The notes beneath the pieces were generated by a model that saw only the letters and a list, made by a program, of their open reading frames with translations, had not been told where the DNA came from and made no database searches. From ENR-C20 sp942493145 (GTDB taxonomy: Bacteria > Bacillota > Clostridia > Acetivibrionales > DTU013), in the NCBI GenBank assembly GCA_942493145.1, contig OW818679.1, positions 3,038,001-3,102,000 of the forward strand: DNA of 64,000 nt. The letters are read 5' to 3'. A program made the translations under genes and the position numbers. Position 1 is the stretch's first letter. Each line of letters opens with the position of its first letter. Below are positions 50,223 through 59,560 of this stretch, one piece after another.

Positions 50223-52697
50223 TTAGTCTTTCGTAACTGGAATCCTCATTTTATAGAAGGAACGCCATACGAATACGAGGGCAACTATCAGGAAGAAGAC
50301 TCCGATATATTTTGCAACTCCTCTAAAGGCTTCGGTTATTGCTATTTCCATTGCCAGCAATCCAAAGAGGGTAGTGAACTTGATGATTGGGTTGAGGGCG
50401 ACTGAGGAGGTATCCTTGAAGGGATCGCCTACAGTATCACCAACAACACATGCTTCGTGGAGGGGAGTTCCCTTTTCCTTCAGATCGACTTCAACGACCT
50501 TCTTGGCATTGTCCCAGCAACCGCCTGCGTTTGCCATGAATATTGCCTGGAAGAGACCGAACACAGCAATTGAAATCAGGTACGATATAAAGAACGAAAC
50601 TGAATCATTGCTGGTGCTTGTCGGTGCTGAAATGAACGCAAATGCAAGAGCAAAGGAGAATATCGCAATGAATATGTTGAACATACCCTTTTGTGCATAC
50701 TGCGTGCATATCTTTACAACTTCCTTGGACTTCTCAGTGGATGCCTTCTGGTCGGCGTTCTCATCAAGGGATATGTTCTTCTTGATGTATTCAACAGCCC
50801 TGTAAGCACCGGTGGAAACAGCCTGTGTGGATGCGCCGGTGAACCAGTAGATTACAGCGCCGCCGCAGATGAAGCCAAGTAATGTATAAGGATTAAGCAG
50901 GTTAAGAATGGTTTCAGGCTTAACATTCAGAACCTTCTCTATAACAAGTATAAGTGAGAATATCATTGTTGTGGCGCCAACAACAGCTGTTCCGATAAGA
51001 ACGGGTTTTGCTGTAGCCTTGAAGGTATTGCCTGCACCGTCGTTTGCTTCGAGGTAATGTTTAGCTTTTTCGAAATCTGGTTTGAAGCCGAAATCCTTTT
51101 CAATTTCCTTGTCGACATCCGGAATCGTTTCGATGAGTGAAAGCTCATAGATTGACTGAGCATTGTCGGTTACAGGACCATAGCTGTCAACTGCGATAGT
51201 TACAGGACCCATTCCAAGGAAGCCGAAGGCCACAAGGCCGAAGGCGAATATTGAAGGATAAATCATTATGTCGCTTAATCCCTGAGTGCTGAAGAGGTAA
51301 GCAGCCAACATGAGGACAAAGAATACCATTCCCTGCCAGAAGGCACTGAAGTTACCTGCAATAAGGCCTGCAAGAATATTCAGGGAAGATCCGCCTTCTC
51401 TGGATGCTTTAACGACTTCCTGAACATGTGCGGATTTTCCGCTGGTGAAGACCTTTGTAAGCTCGGGTATAAGTGCAGCGCCGAGAGTACCGCAGCTGAT
51501 TATTGCAGAAAGTACCAGCCAAAGATTTGTTGATTTTGTATATACTTCGGAACCAGGTCCGATGAGAAGATAGCTGACGATGAAGGTAACTATTATTGAA
51601 AGAATCGAAGTTATCCATACAAGGTTTGTAAGGGGCTTTTCGAAATCCAGATCATCAACCTTTGAATACTGGGCTTGGCTGACTATCTTGTTTATATAGA
51701 AGGAAGCTACCGATGTGATGATCATAAGGATACGCATAACGAATATCCATACGAGAAGGTTGCTCTGCAGCAATGCGTCACCGCCGCCGACAGCCAGCAC
51801 TATGAAGGATATAAGTGCTACACCTGTTACACCATAGGTTTCAAAACCATCTGCAGTAGGTCCTACGCTATCGCCAGCGTTATCGCCGGTACAGTCGGCT
51901 ATAACACCAGGGTTACGTGGGTCATCCTCTTTGATTCCGAATGCGATTTTCATGAGGTCCGATCCGATGTCGGCGATTTTTGTGAAGATACCGCCTGCTA
52001 TACGGAGAGCACTGGCGCCAAGGGATTCACCTATGGCAAAACCTATGAAGCATGCACCGGCGAGTTCTCTTGGAATGAACCTCAAAATGATGAGCATCAT
52101 GAAAAGCTCAACACATATAAGAAGAACACCAATGCTCATCCCTGCATCTAGCGGGATGTTAAGGAGTTTCAGTGGTTTTCTTTCGAGTGAGGCAAAAGCC
52201 ATCCTGCTGTTTGCCAGGGTGTTCATACGGATTCCATACCATGCAACACCATAGGAACCCAGAATACCGATAACAGTCCAGACAAGAATAAGTACAACAC
52301 CGCCTGCATGCATATTCGATAGGAAACCGAAGTAGAACGCTATACATACACCGATAAATACCAGCAGCAGCAGAAGGAATTTTCCCTGTTGCAACAGATA
52401 TGTTTTACATGTTTCATAAATGATGGCGGCAACATCAAGCATTGACTTGTGCGCCCTCAATTTTTTGACCCTTAGAAATTGGTAAAAACCAAACAGCATT
52501 CCCAGCAGACATACGAACATTCCTATTATAAGCAGAGTGTTCTGTCCGTTAGAGAGCTGAGGAATTACGAGGTCAGCTTCGCTTGCGAATGCAATGACAG
52601 GTGAAAACATGAATACCAACATGCTGAACAAAACTGCAGCAAGAGTTTTCACTGTTTTACCGGATCTTATTACTCCGGTATTTGACTGTAGATTCAT
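50223..52697 (-). CDS. hppA: Membrane-bound proton/sodium-translocating pyrophosphatase, divergent type
   Basis: 824 residues, longer than the usual 670-720, with about 16 helices. Pyrophosphate-binding motifs are present but altered: [21 protein letters not shown] and [13 protein letters not shown], where most enzymes read [34 protein letters not shown] and [13 protein letters not shown] are standard. GNTFKAT near 555 carries Lys where K-dependent enzymes have Ala, which predicts K-independence. Such divergent clostridial enzymes have been described as Na-regulated proton pumps; I infer membership from the motif only. The ATG at 52697 follows GGGAGG. Confidence 0.92.
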   Translation of the reverse strand: [824 protein letters not shown]

Positions 52698-52768
52698 TTC
52701 TCTACATCCTCCCATAAAAAAAATTTGTTTTCTAAATAACGACTGTTAATAATTCTTAATCATGCTAA

Positions 52769-52797
52769 ATTATAACGTGCCGAAACACAAAATTCAA
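52769..52797 (-). promoter_or_regulatory. Promoter of the pyrophosphatase gene
   Basis: Minus strand TTGAAT (52797-52792), 17 nt, TATAAT (52774-52769), about 70 nt before the ATG. Three TGTACA sites lie upstream at 52826, 52855 and 52887. Confidence 0.6.
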
Positions 52798-52930
52798 CAA
52801 TTGATATTATTATAACAATTATTTTTGTACATTGTATACTTAAAGGTACATGATTGTACACAAAATAATACAAGAATAATTGGAATTGTACAAAGAGTAA
52901 GGTTGCTCATAGAGCAATGCCTTAAGTTAC

Positions 52931-52969
52931 AAAAAGGAGCCGTCTGAAGTAATCAGCCGGCTCCTTTTT
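52931..52969 (-). terminator. Terminator of the tRNA-Gly pair
   Basis: AAAAAGGAGCC (52931-52941) and GGCTCCTTTTT (52959-52969); five T end the minus-strand copy, just past the second tRNA. Confidence 0.88.
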
Positions 52970-52974
52970 CATAA

Positions 52975-53048
52975 TGGAGCGGGTGATGGGAATCGGACCC
53001 ACGCAATCAGCTTGGAAGGCTGATGTTCTACCATTGAACTACACCCGC
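52975..53048 (-). tRNA. tRNA-Gly (anticodon TCC)
   Basis: 74 nt with encoded CCA. Acceptor arms GCGGGTG/CACCCGC, anticodon loop CTTCCAA, T-loop GGTCCGATTC. Reads GGA/GGG. It directly abuts the next tRNA with no spacer. Confidence 0.97.
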
Positions 53049-53123
53049 TGGAGCGGGATACGAGATTCGGACTCGCGACTTTCACCTTGGCAAGGTGACA
53101 CTCTACCACTGAGTTAATCCCGC
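53049..53123 (-). tRNA. tRNA-Gly (anticodon GCC)
   Basis: 75 nt with encoded CCA. Acceptor GCGGGAT/ATCCCGC, anticodon loop CTTGCCAA, T-loop AGTCCGAATCT. Reads GGC/GGT. First in the two-tRNA transcript. Confidence 0.97.
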
Positions 53124-53191
53124 ATATTATAAACCTCTTTGTTGCATTTTTCATTGCCCGATCATATTATTTACAGCCGTGATGCAAAGTT

Positions 53192-53220
53192 ATTATACAA
53201 ACTCGGCGAATATTTGTCAA
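53192..53220 (-). promoter_or_regulatory. Consensus promoter of the tRNA-Gly pair
   Basis: Minus strand TTGACA (53220-53215), 17 nt, TATAAT (53197-53192): perfect consensus, about 69 nt before the first tRNA. Confidence 0.85.
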
Positions 53221-53473
53221 GGCTTGATATGATATTTGCAAAAAACGTACAAAGCCTATATCAGCGCTATTCAGAGGATTTTGTAATGTCATCCGTACAA
53301 GTAAAATTTGATAATGCTTGAAAGGGGTTAGTTAATCATTTATAATAATTACAACTTGCTACAAACCTTATGTATAGTTGATAGAAACAATTCTTGTTAA
53401 ATCTGTATACATTTGCTGCATTTTTACTGATAAATTCAAAACATACATCACTTTATAGAGGAGTGTGAACACA
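53221..53473. other. AT-rich divergent intergenic region
   Basis: No gene supported. The only open frame here lacks a ribosome site. It must hold the promoter of the transhydrogenase-like operon, but no convincing -35/-10 pair could be fixed. Confidence 0.6.
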
Positions 53474-54016
53474 ATGGCATGTGACTGCTGTAATGCAAAA
53501 ACCCTGGAAGTCAGGTTCCCCGATGCAAGCGTGGATCTTAATCTTATCGATCCCGTAATAACGAAATATAAAAATATAAAAGGAAGCCTTATCACGATTC
53601 TACAGGCAACCCAGGAGATCTACGGTTATCTGCCCAAATCGGCGCTTGATCTGATCGCCAGGGAAACCGGAGTCAAACCTGCGAAGGTTCTTGGAGCCGC
53701 CACTTTCTATACCCAGTTCAGGTTCAAGCCAATCGGGAAATACCTGGTCCTTCTTTGCCAGGGTACAGCCTGCCATGTTAATGGATCGGAAAAAATCGAA
53801 AACGCAATAGGCGAAGAACTAAATATAAAGGATGGAGAGACCACTCCGGACAATATGTTTACTCTGGAAAACGTAGCATGCCTCGGCTGCTGCAGTCTTG
53901 CACCGGTCATGATGATCAACGGAGAGGCATACGGAAAGCTGACACCGGAATCGGCAAGGAAAATCATCAGGGACATATACAATAATGAAAAAAATGGACA
54001 GGGGGTGCAGCAATGA
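53474..54016 (+). CDS. NuoE/HydC-like [2Fe-2S] subunit of a bifurcating-type complex
   Basis: 180 residues. An N-terminal helical part (LITILQATQEIYGYLPKSALDLI) precedes a thioredoxin-like [2Fe-2S] domain with ligands in CQGTACHV and CLGCCSLAP. It matches NuoE, HydC/HndA and StnC-type small subunits that pass electrons to a NuoF-like partner. The N-terminus MACDCCNA is oddly Cys-rich. GAGGAG lies 10 nt before the ATG at 53474. It overlaps the next gene in ATGA, so the two subunits are made together. Confidence 0.92.
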   Translation: MACDCCNAKTLEVRFPDASVDLNLIDPVITKYKNIKGSLITILQATQEIYGYLPKSALDLIARETGVKPAKVLGAATFYTQFRFKPIGKYLVLLCQGTACHVNGSEKIENAIGEELNIKDGETTPDNMFTLENVACLGCCSLAPVMMINGEAYGKLTPESARKIIRDIYNNEKNGQGVQQ

Positions 54017-55764
54017 GGGTTCGTGTCGGATTTGGAAGCTGCGGCATAGCTGCCGGAGCAAGAAAAGTGTTGAGTACACTTGAGCATGAAATCGCGGAAA
54101 AAGGCCTTGGACTGGTCGTTGAGCGCACAGGCTGCATAGGTATGTGTTTTAATGAGCCCCTGGTTGAGGTGTTTGATGAAAATGGAAATGTATCCTTGTA
54201 TGGCAAGGTAACTGAAGCGATGGCCAAACAGATAATTGAAAAGCATGTCGTTGGGAGCACCGTTGTCACAGAAGGGCTGGTCTCCGAGGATGACATGGGT
54301 TTCCTGAAAAAGCAGACCCGCGTTGCTTTGAGAAATTGCGGCAATATCGATCCTGAAAATATTGAAGATTATATAGCAGCAGGAGGATACCAGGCGTTCG
54401 AAAAGTGCCTGAAGGAAATGACCCCACTGACTGTAATAGAAGAAATAAAGAAATCCGGCCTGAAAGGCAGGGGCGGCGCCGGCTTCCCCACCTGGTTCAA
54501 ATGGGATGCGGCACTTAAGGCTGCCGGTTCACCAAAATATATCATATGTAATGCCGATGAAGGCGATCCGGGTGCTTTCATGGACAGAAGCGTCCTCGAA
54601 AGCGACCCCAACAACGTTATGGAAGGCATGATGATAGCCGGCTATGTAATAGGCGCCAAGGAAGGCATTTTCTATGTAAGGGCTGAATATCCCCTCGCAA
54701 TCAAAAGACTGGAACTGGCAATCAATCAGGCACGTGAAAAAGGCCTGCTGGGCAACAACATCCTGGGAACCGGCTTCAGTTTCGACCTCAGGATAAAGGC
54801 AGGTGCCGGCGCATTCGTATGCGGTGAGGAAACGGCTCTTATCGCTTCACTTGAAGGAGAGAGAGGAATGCCCCGACTGAAGCCTCCCTTTCCTGCTCAA
54901 AAGGGATATTGGCAGAAACCTACGAACATAAACAATGTTGAGACATATGCAAATGTGCCCTGGATCATAAGCAATGGCGGCGATGCATTCGCAGCCATGG
55001 GTACAGCGACAAGCAAGGGTACCAAGGTGTTCGCCCTGGCTGGAAAAATCAAACGCGGTGGTCTTGTTGAAGTACCGATGGGCATCACCCTCCGCGAAGT
55101 CATTTATGGAATTGGCGGAGGCATCAAGGAGGACAAGGATTTCAAAGGAGTACAGATGGGCGGCCCTTCAGGTGGCTGTATACCCAAACACCTTCTGGAT
55201 ACACCCATAGATTATGAATCAATAACAAAGACCGGTGCTATCATGGGATCAGGTGGTATGGTAGTCATGGACGAAGATACCTGCATGGTCGATATGGCAA
55301 GGTTCTTTCTGGATTTCACACAGAAGGAATCCTGCGGCAAGTGCTACCACTGCCGTCTGGGAACCAAAAGGATGCTGGAGATATTGAACCGCATCGCCGA
55401 CGGAAACGGCAAAGATGGAGATATCGAGTTACTTTCCGAGCTGGCAGTGAAAATCAAGGACGGCTCTTTATGCGGTCTGGGCCAGTCGGCTCCAAACCCT
55501 GCGCAGAGCACAATCCGTTATTTCCGCGACGAATATGAAAAGCATATATACGATAAAAAATGCCCCTCAAAGAAGTGCAAGCCACTTCTGACCTATTCAA
55601 TCGATACCAGTGTATGTACCGGCTGCACACTTTGTGCACGCAAATGCTCTGTTAAGGCCATCAGCGGCGAATTGAAAAAGCCCCACGCCATCGACAGCAG
55701 CCTTTGTACAAAATGTGGCAACTGCTATGATGTCTGCCGTTTCAAGGCGGTCAGGGTGGACTGA
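54013..55764 (+). CDS. NuoF/HydB-like flavoprotein (NADH site, FMN, Fe-S)
   Basis: 583 residues. A thioredoxin-like [2Fe-2S] domain (about 1-100, GFGSCGIAAGARK and ERTGCIGMCFNEP) is followed by the FMN/NADH domain with GRGGAGFPTWFKW near 153 and CNADEGDPGAFMDRS, an N3-type [4Fe-4S] site SCGKCYHCRLG near 440, and two ferredoxin clusters at the end (CTGCTLCARKC, CTKCGNCYDVC). This is the layout of bifurcating HydB and StnB proteins, where the single FMN splits electron pairs between NADH and ferredoxin. No hydrogenase H-cluster gene is present, so it is not HydABC. Confidence 0.94.
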   Translation: MRVRVGFGSCGIAAGARKVLSTLEHEIAEKGLGLVVERTGCIGMCFNEPLVEVFDENGNVSLYGKVTEAMAKQIIEKHVVGSTVVTEGLVSEDDMGFLKKQTRVALRNCGNIDPENIEDYIAAGGYQAFEKCLKEMTPLTVIEEIKKSGLKGRGGAGFPTWFKWDAALKAAGSPKYIICNADEGDPGAFMDRSVLESDPNNVMEGMMIAGYVIGAKEGIFYVRAEYPLAIKRLELAINQAREKGLLGNNILGTGFSFDLRIKAGAGAFVCGEETALIASLEGERGMPRLKPPFPAQKGYWQKPTNINNVETYANVPWIISNGGDAFAAMGTATSKGTKVFALAGKIKRGGLVEVPMGITLREVIYGIGGGIKEDKDFKGVQMGGPSGGCIPKHLLDTPIDYESITKTGAIMGSGGMVVMDEDTCMVDMARFFLDFTQKESCGKCYHCRLGTKRMLEILNRIADGNGKDGDIELLSELAVKIKDGSLCGLGQSAPNPAQSTIRYFRDEYEKHIYDKKCPSKKCKPLLTYSIDTSVCTGCTLCARKCSVKAISGELKKPHAIDSSLCTKCGNCYDVCRFKAVRVD

Positions 55765-55842
55765 AATCGGTAGAGCAACAACAGCGATATATCGGTAAAT
55801 GCAGGAGCAAAAGTAATTATTAAATGAAAGGAAGAAATTATT

Positions 55843-58800
55843 ATGGCGAATTTCAGGCTTAATATAAATGGTATCGAAGTGGTCGGCCACCCCGGGCAAA
55901 CGATCCTGGAGGTTGCAAAAGCAAACGGAATTGAAATACCAACCCTTTGTTACGATGAGAGAATAAAAATATACGGTGCATGCGGTTTGTGTATTGTTGA
56001 AGTTGAAGGAAACCCAAAGCTTGTAAGGTCATGTGCTACAGAGATTTCAGATGGCATGGTGGTAAAGACCGAGACAGACAGGGTAAGAGGATCAAGACAG
56101 ATAGCATTGGAGCTTCTGCTTTCAGACCATACGGGCGATTGCCGTCCTCCCTGCCGTGAGGCATGTCCTGCCAAAACAGACTGCCAGGGTTATGTCGGAC
56201 TTATCGCCAACGGTAACTACCGTGAGGCATTGGAACTGATAAAGGAACAGCTGCCGCTTCCGGCGAGCATTGGCAGGGTATGCCCGCATCCTTGCGAAGA
56301 AGCCTGTCGCAGGCAGCTTGTCGAGGAACCGGTGTCCATAGCGTGGTTGAAGCGCTTCGCCGCTGATGTGGATCTGGAATCCGGAGACGTATTTGTTCCC
56401 GAGCTTGAAGATAAAACAGGAAAGAGCATTGTCATCATCGGCGGCGGCCCTTCGGGTCTTACTGCTGCATATTTCCTGGCAAAGAAAGGCCATCGTGTCG
56501 AAATACTCGAAGCAATGCCACAGGCCGGCGGGATGCTAAGGTATGGTATCCCCCAATACAGGCTCCCCAAGGAAATACTGGATCAGGAAATTGAAACCAT
56601 CGAAAATATGGGAGTGGAAATAAAGACAAACATCAAGGTAGGCAGGGATGTAACCCTCGAATACCTCAGAAACAACTATGACGCAGTCTACATTGCCATA
56701 GGCGCATGGGCCAGCACCAGCCTCAGATGCCCCGGCGAAGAGCTGGAAGGCGTTCTTGGCGGCATAGATTTCCTGGAAGACGTCGCACTGAACAATCATG
56801 TAAATCTGGGTTCGAAGGTAGCTGTCGTAGGTGGTGGAAACGTTGCTATGGATGCATGCCGCACAGCAGTGCGCATGGGTGCTGAGGAAGTTTATCTGAT
56901 ATATAGGAGAACACGTTCGGAAATGCCGGCGGAAGAAGTTGAGATCGTTGAAGCCGAGGAAGAAGGCGTCAGGTTTGAGTTCCTTGTAGCTCCGATTGAA
57001 ATTGTAGGAGAAGATGGCATGGTCAAGGCCTTCAAGCTCCAACAGATGGAATTGGGCGAGCCCGACGCCAGCGGCAGAAGGACACCTGTTCCCATAAAGG
57101 GTGCCGAAAAGCTTCTCGAAGTAGATACCATCATTGCGGCAATAGGCCAACAGGTAGTGCCTGCAGGCATGGATGGCATCGCTCTGACAAAGAAAAATAC
57201 AATAGCAGCTGATGCTAACACCTTCACAACCAATCTCCCCGGTGTATTTGCCGGCGGTGATGCCATAAATGACGGGCCGGGCATTGCAATAACAGCCATC
57301 GCTCATGCCAAGAAGGCAGCTGAAATCATCTGCAGCTATCTCGAAGGTGAAGTGATTCCATATAAGGAGCCATATATTGTAAAGAGAACCGACATCAACG
57401 AAGAGACCTTCGCCGACAGGCCCAAGGCACACAGGCCCCATATGTCTCATACAACCCCCGCAGACAGAAAGGGCAACTTCAGTGAGGTAGTTCATGGTTA
57501 TACCGAGGAACAGGCCTTAAAAGATGCAAAACGTTGTCTGGAATGCGGTTGCGGCGACGTCTTCGAATGCAGGCTCCTCAACCTGGCCAACCAGTATGAT
57601 GTAAATCCCGCCAGGATTGCAGGTGAGACTCATAGCCGCAAGGTTAAGGAAGACCATCCCTTCATCGATCGCAATCCTGACAAGTGCATACTCTGCGGTC
57701 TGTGCGTAAGGGTCTGCGACGAAGTAATGGGTATAGATGCCCTTGGCCTCGTAAACAGAGGTTTTGAGACAATCGTTCAGCCGGAATTTGATTTACCTCT
57801 CCGTGAGACAGGCTGCATTTCCTGTGGCCAGTGCGTATCCGTATGCCCCACTGGAGCCCTGCAGGAGCGTCTTACAATTGACAAGCCTGTTCCTCTCAAG
57901 ACTGAAGATACAAAGTCTGTCTGCTCGTTCTGCAGCGTAGGATGCAACCTCAAGCTGAAGACCAACGGAGAGCTTCTGATCAAAGCTGTTCCCGACAAGG
58001 AGAGTAAGGTTGACAACGGCTTGCTCTGTGTCAAGGGGCGGTTCGGCTTTAATATGGCAGAAAAGGGTACACGCCTTATTAATCCTCTGGTTAAGAAGAA
58101 TGGAAAACTGGTTGAAACCGACTGGGACGAAGCACTGCTGACAATAGTAAAGAGCGCTCAAAGCCTTGCTTCCCGGCACGGCGGAAACTCACTGGCAGTA
58201 TCTGTATCAGACAGATACACCAACGAAGAGATATACGCAGCTGTCAAGCTTGCAAGCGAGACCCTCGGAACTGACAACATATTCTCCTTCAACGGTTTTG
58301 AAGGCGGAATTAAGGACATACTGGGCTACGACGCTTCAACCAATGCTTTCGATGAACTGCTTGCAACGGAGGTCATACTGCTTGTAGGCTCCGATATAAT
58401 GAAGAACCATCCGATAGTCGGCCTCAAGATTAAGGAAGCCACAGCAAAGGGTATAAAGCTTATTGTTATAAACCCCTTTAAATCACAGGTTAACGAATGG
58501 GCCTCGAAGAGCGTATGTCCTGAAAACAGCTTAGGTTTTATTAAAGAAATCATAAAGGCAGTCGCTGACAGCGGCAAGACGCCAGCTGAAGCTAAAGTTA
58601 CAGGCTTTGCAGCCTTAATGGAAAGCCTTGCAGGAGTGACTGCAGGCAACGACGCAGCAGAGATTGCAGCAGTTTATGCAGGAGCCAAAAAGTCTATGAT
58701 AGTGTTCGACCAGGCTCATGTGACCGATGACGGTGCAAGGCTTCTCGCAGATCTGGCACTTGTGGCCGGTCATATCGGCAAGCCAAGGAGCGGTATCATA

Positions 58801-59421
58801 CAGCTGAAGCCAAAAGCAAACAGCCAGGGTCTCTCAGACCTCGGAGCCGGTAAAGGCCCCGCGGCAGTAATGGCCGACGTGGCCGACGGTTCGGTAAAAG
58901 GGATGTTCATTCTTGGTGAAAACCCTGCTGGACTCGATCTCAGTGGATTGAAGCTGCTGGTTGTTCAGGACACTCACCTTACCGAAACTGCGCTTAAGGC
59001 TGATGTAGTCCTTCCTGGAGCGGGCTTTGCAGAATCCTGCGGAACCTTCACAAGCTCCGAGAGAAGGATCCAGATACTGAATCAGGCTATACCAACCCTT
59101 GCAGGAGTCGACAACTGCGATGCGATCATGATGGTAGCTGAAGCTTTCAGCAAGGCTGAAGAATACTGCTGTCCGGAATGCTTATTTGAAGAGATTGAAG
59201 TCGCTGTTCCCGAATACAAGGGAGTAGACCTTGAAGATGCAACAAAAGCGTTCTGGCCTGGAAATGGCAACAGGGTGTTGTATACCGAAAGTTTCCGATT
59301 TGAGGATGGCAAGGCAAGACTGCAGGTAATCTGTGACGGTCCGCTCTTCAGGGAGGCTTCCGATTCCGATAACCTGGAAAACACCTTTAATGCGTACCTT
59401 AAGGAAAAAGCACTGGTATAA
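55843..59421 (+). CDS. Fused [2Fe-2S] / NfnB-GltD / formate-dehydrogenase-like subunit
   Basis: 1192 residues. Order: NuoG-type [2Fe-2S] domain (1-80, YGACGLCIVEV); GltD/NfnB region (about 100-500) with CPHPCEEACRR, FAD motif GGGPSGLTAAYF near 203 and NADPH motif VGGGNVAMDACR near 330; two [4Fe-4S] sites CILCGLCVRVC (about 616) and CISCGQCVSVCP (about 658); then an FdhA-like part opening CSFCSVGC. The latter lacks the Cys/Sec and adjacent His expected for formate oxidation and stops early, so it is probably structural, as in complex I NuoG. The sum fits an NADPH/NADH/ferredoxin transhydrogenase of the Stn kind. AAAGGAAG precedes the ATG. The gene starts 78 nt after the NuoF-like gene. Confidence 0.92.
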   Translation: MANFRLNINGIEVVGHPGQTILEVAKANGIEIPTLCYDERIKIYGACGLCIVEVEGNPKLVRSCATEISDGMVVKTETDRVRGSRQIALELLLSDHTGDCRPPCREACPAKTDCQGYVGLIANGNYREALELIKEQLPLPASIGRVCPHPCEEACRRQLVEEPVSIAWLKRFAADVDLESGDVFVPELEDKTGKSIVIIGGGPSGLTAAYFLAKKGHRVEILEAMPQAGGMLRYGIPQYRLPKEILDQEIETIENMGVEIKTNIKVGRDVTLEYLRNNYDAVYIAIGAWASTSLRCPGEELEGVLGGIDFLEDVALNNHVNLGSKVAVVGGGNVAMDACRTAVRMGAEEVYLIYRRTRSEMPAEEVEIVEAEEEGVRFEFLVAPIEIVGEDGMVKAFKLQQMELGEPDASGRRTPVPIKGAEKLLEVDTIIAAIGQQVVPAGMDGIALTKKNTIAADANTFTTNLPGVFAGGDAINDGPGIAITAIAHAKKAAEIICSYLEGEVIPYKEPYIVKRTDINEETFADRPKAHRPHMSHTTPADRKGNFSEVVHGYTEEQALKDAKRCLECGCGDVFECRLLNLANQYDVNPARIAGETHSRKVKEDHPFIDRNPDKCILCGLCVRVCDEVMGIDALGLVNRGFETIVQPEFDLPLRETGCISCGQCVSVCPTGALQERLTIDKPVPLKTEDTKSVCSFCSVGCNLKLKTNGELLIKAVPDKESKVDNGLLCVKGRFGFNMAEKGTRLINPLVKKNGKLVETDWDEALLTIVKSAQSLASRHGGNSLAVSVSDRYTNEEIYAAVKLASETLGTDNIFSFNGFEGGIKDILGYDASTNAFDELLATEVILLVGSDIMKNHPIVGLKIKEATAKGIKLIVINPFKSQVNEWASKSVCPENSLGFIKEIIKAVADSGKTPAEAKVTGFAALMESLAGVTAGNDAAEIAAVYAGAKKSMIVFDQAHVTDDGARLLADLALVAGHIGKPRSGIIQLKPKANSQGLSDLGAGKGPAAVMADVADGSVKGMFILGENPAGLDLSGLKLLVVQDTHLTETALKADVVLPGAGFAESCGTFTSSERRIQILNQAIPTLAGVDNCDAIMMVAEAFSKAEEYCCPECLFEEIEVAVPEYKGVDLEDATKAFWPGNGNRVLYTESFRFEDGKARLQVICDGPLFREASDSDNLENTFNAYLKEKALV

Positions 59422-59459
59422 GAACGGTGAAAATGGCAGGCTTAAGCAGGTCGTATAAG

Positions 59460-59489
59460 GAAACACGGAACTTCGATGTTCCGTGTTTC
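59460..59489 (+). terminator. Terminator of the transhydrogenase-like operon
   Basis: GAAACACGGAA (59460-59470), 8-nt loop, TTCCGTGTTTC (59479-59489), then TTATT. Confidence 0.8.
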
Positions 59490-59560
59490 TTATTGTATGG
59501 TGCAGCTAAAAGTAGTATTATAGGCATTGACAGTAGTCTTTCAAAAGGAGTGTACGGTAC

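Noticed and set aside
53139..53321. 60-residue plus-strand frame next to the tRNAs
   Set aside because: It overlaps the tRNA promoter region on the other strand, has no ribosome site and shows no recognisable sequence.
53474..55764. Reading the NuoE/NuoF pair as part of a HydABC hydrogenase
   Set aside because: No [FeFe] H-cluster motif is found in any neighbouring gene.
56536..57495. 319-residue minus-strand open frame
   Set aside because: Antisense to the GltD part of the 1192-residue subunit; Cys-rich but no ordered motif and no ribosome site.
55843..59421. Reading the large subunit as an active formate dehydrogenase
   Set aside because: The Cys/Sec-His site is not visible and the C-terminal cofactor domain is short; no in-frame TGA suggests selenocysteine.
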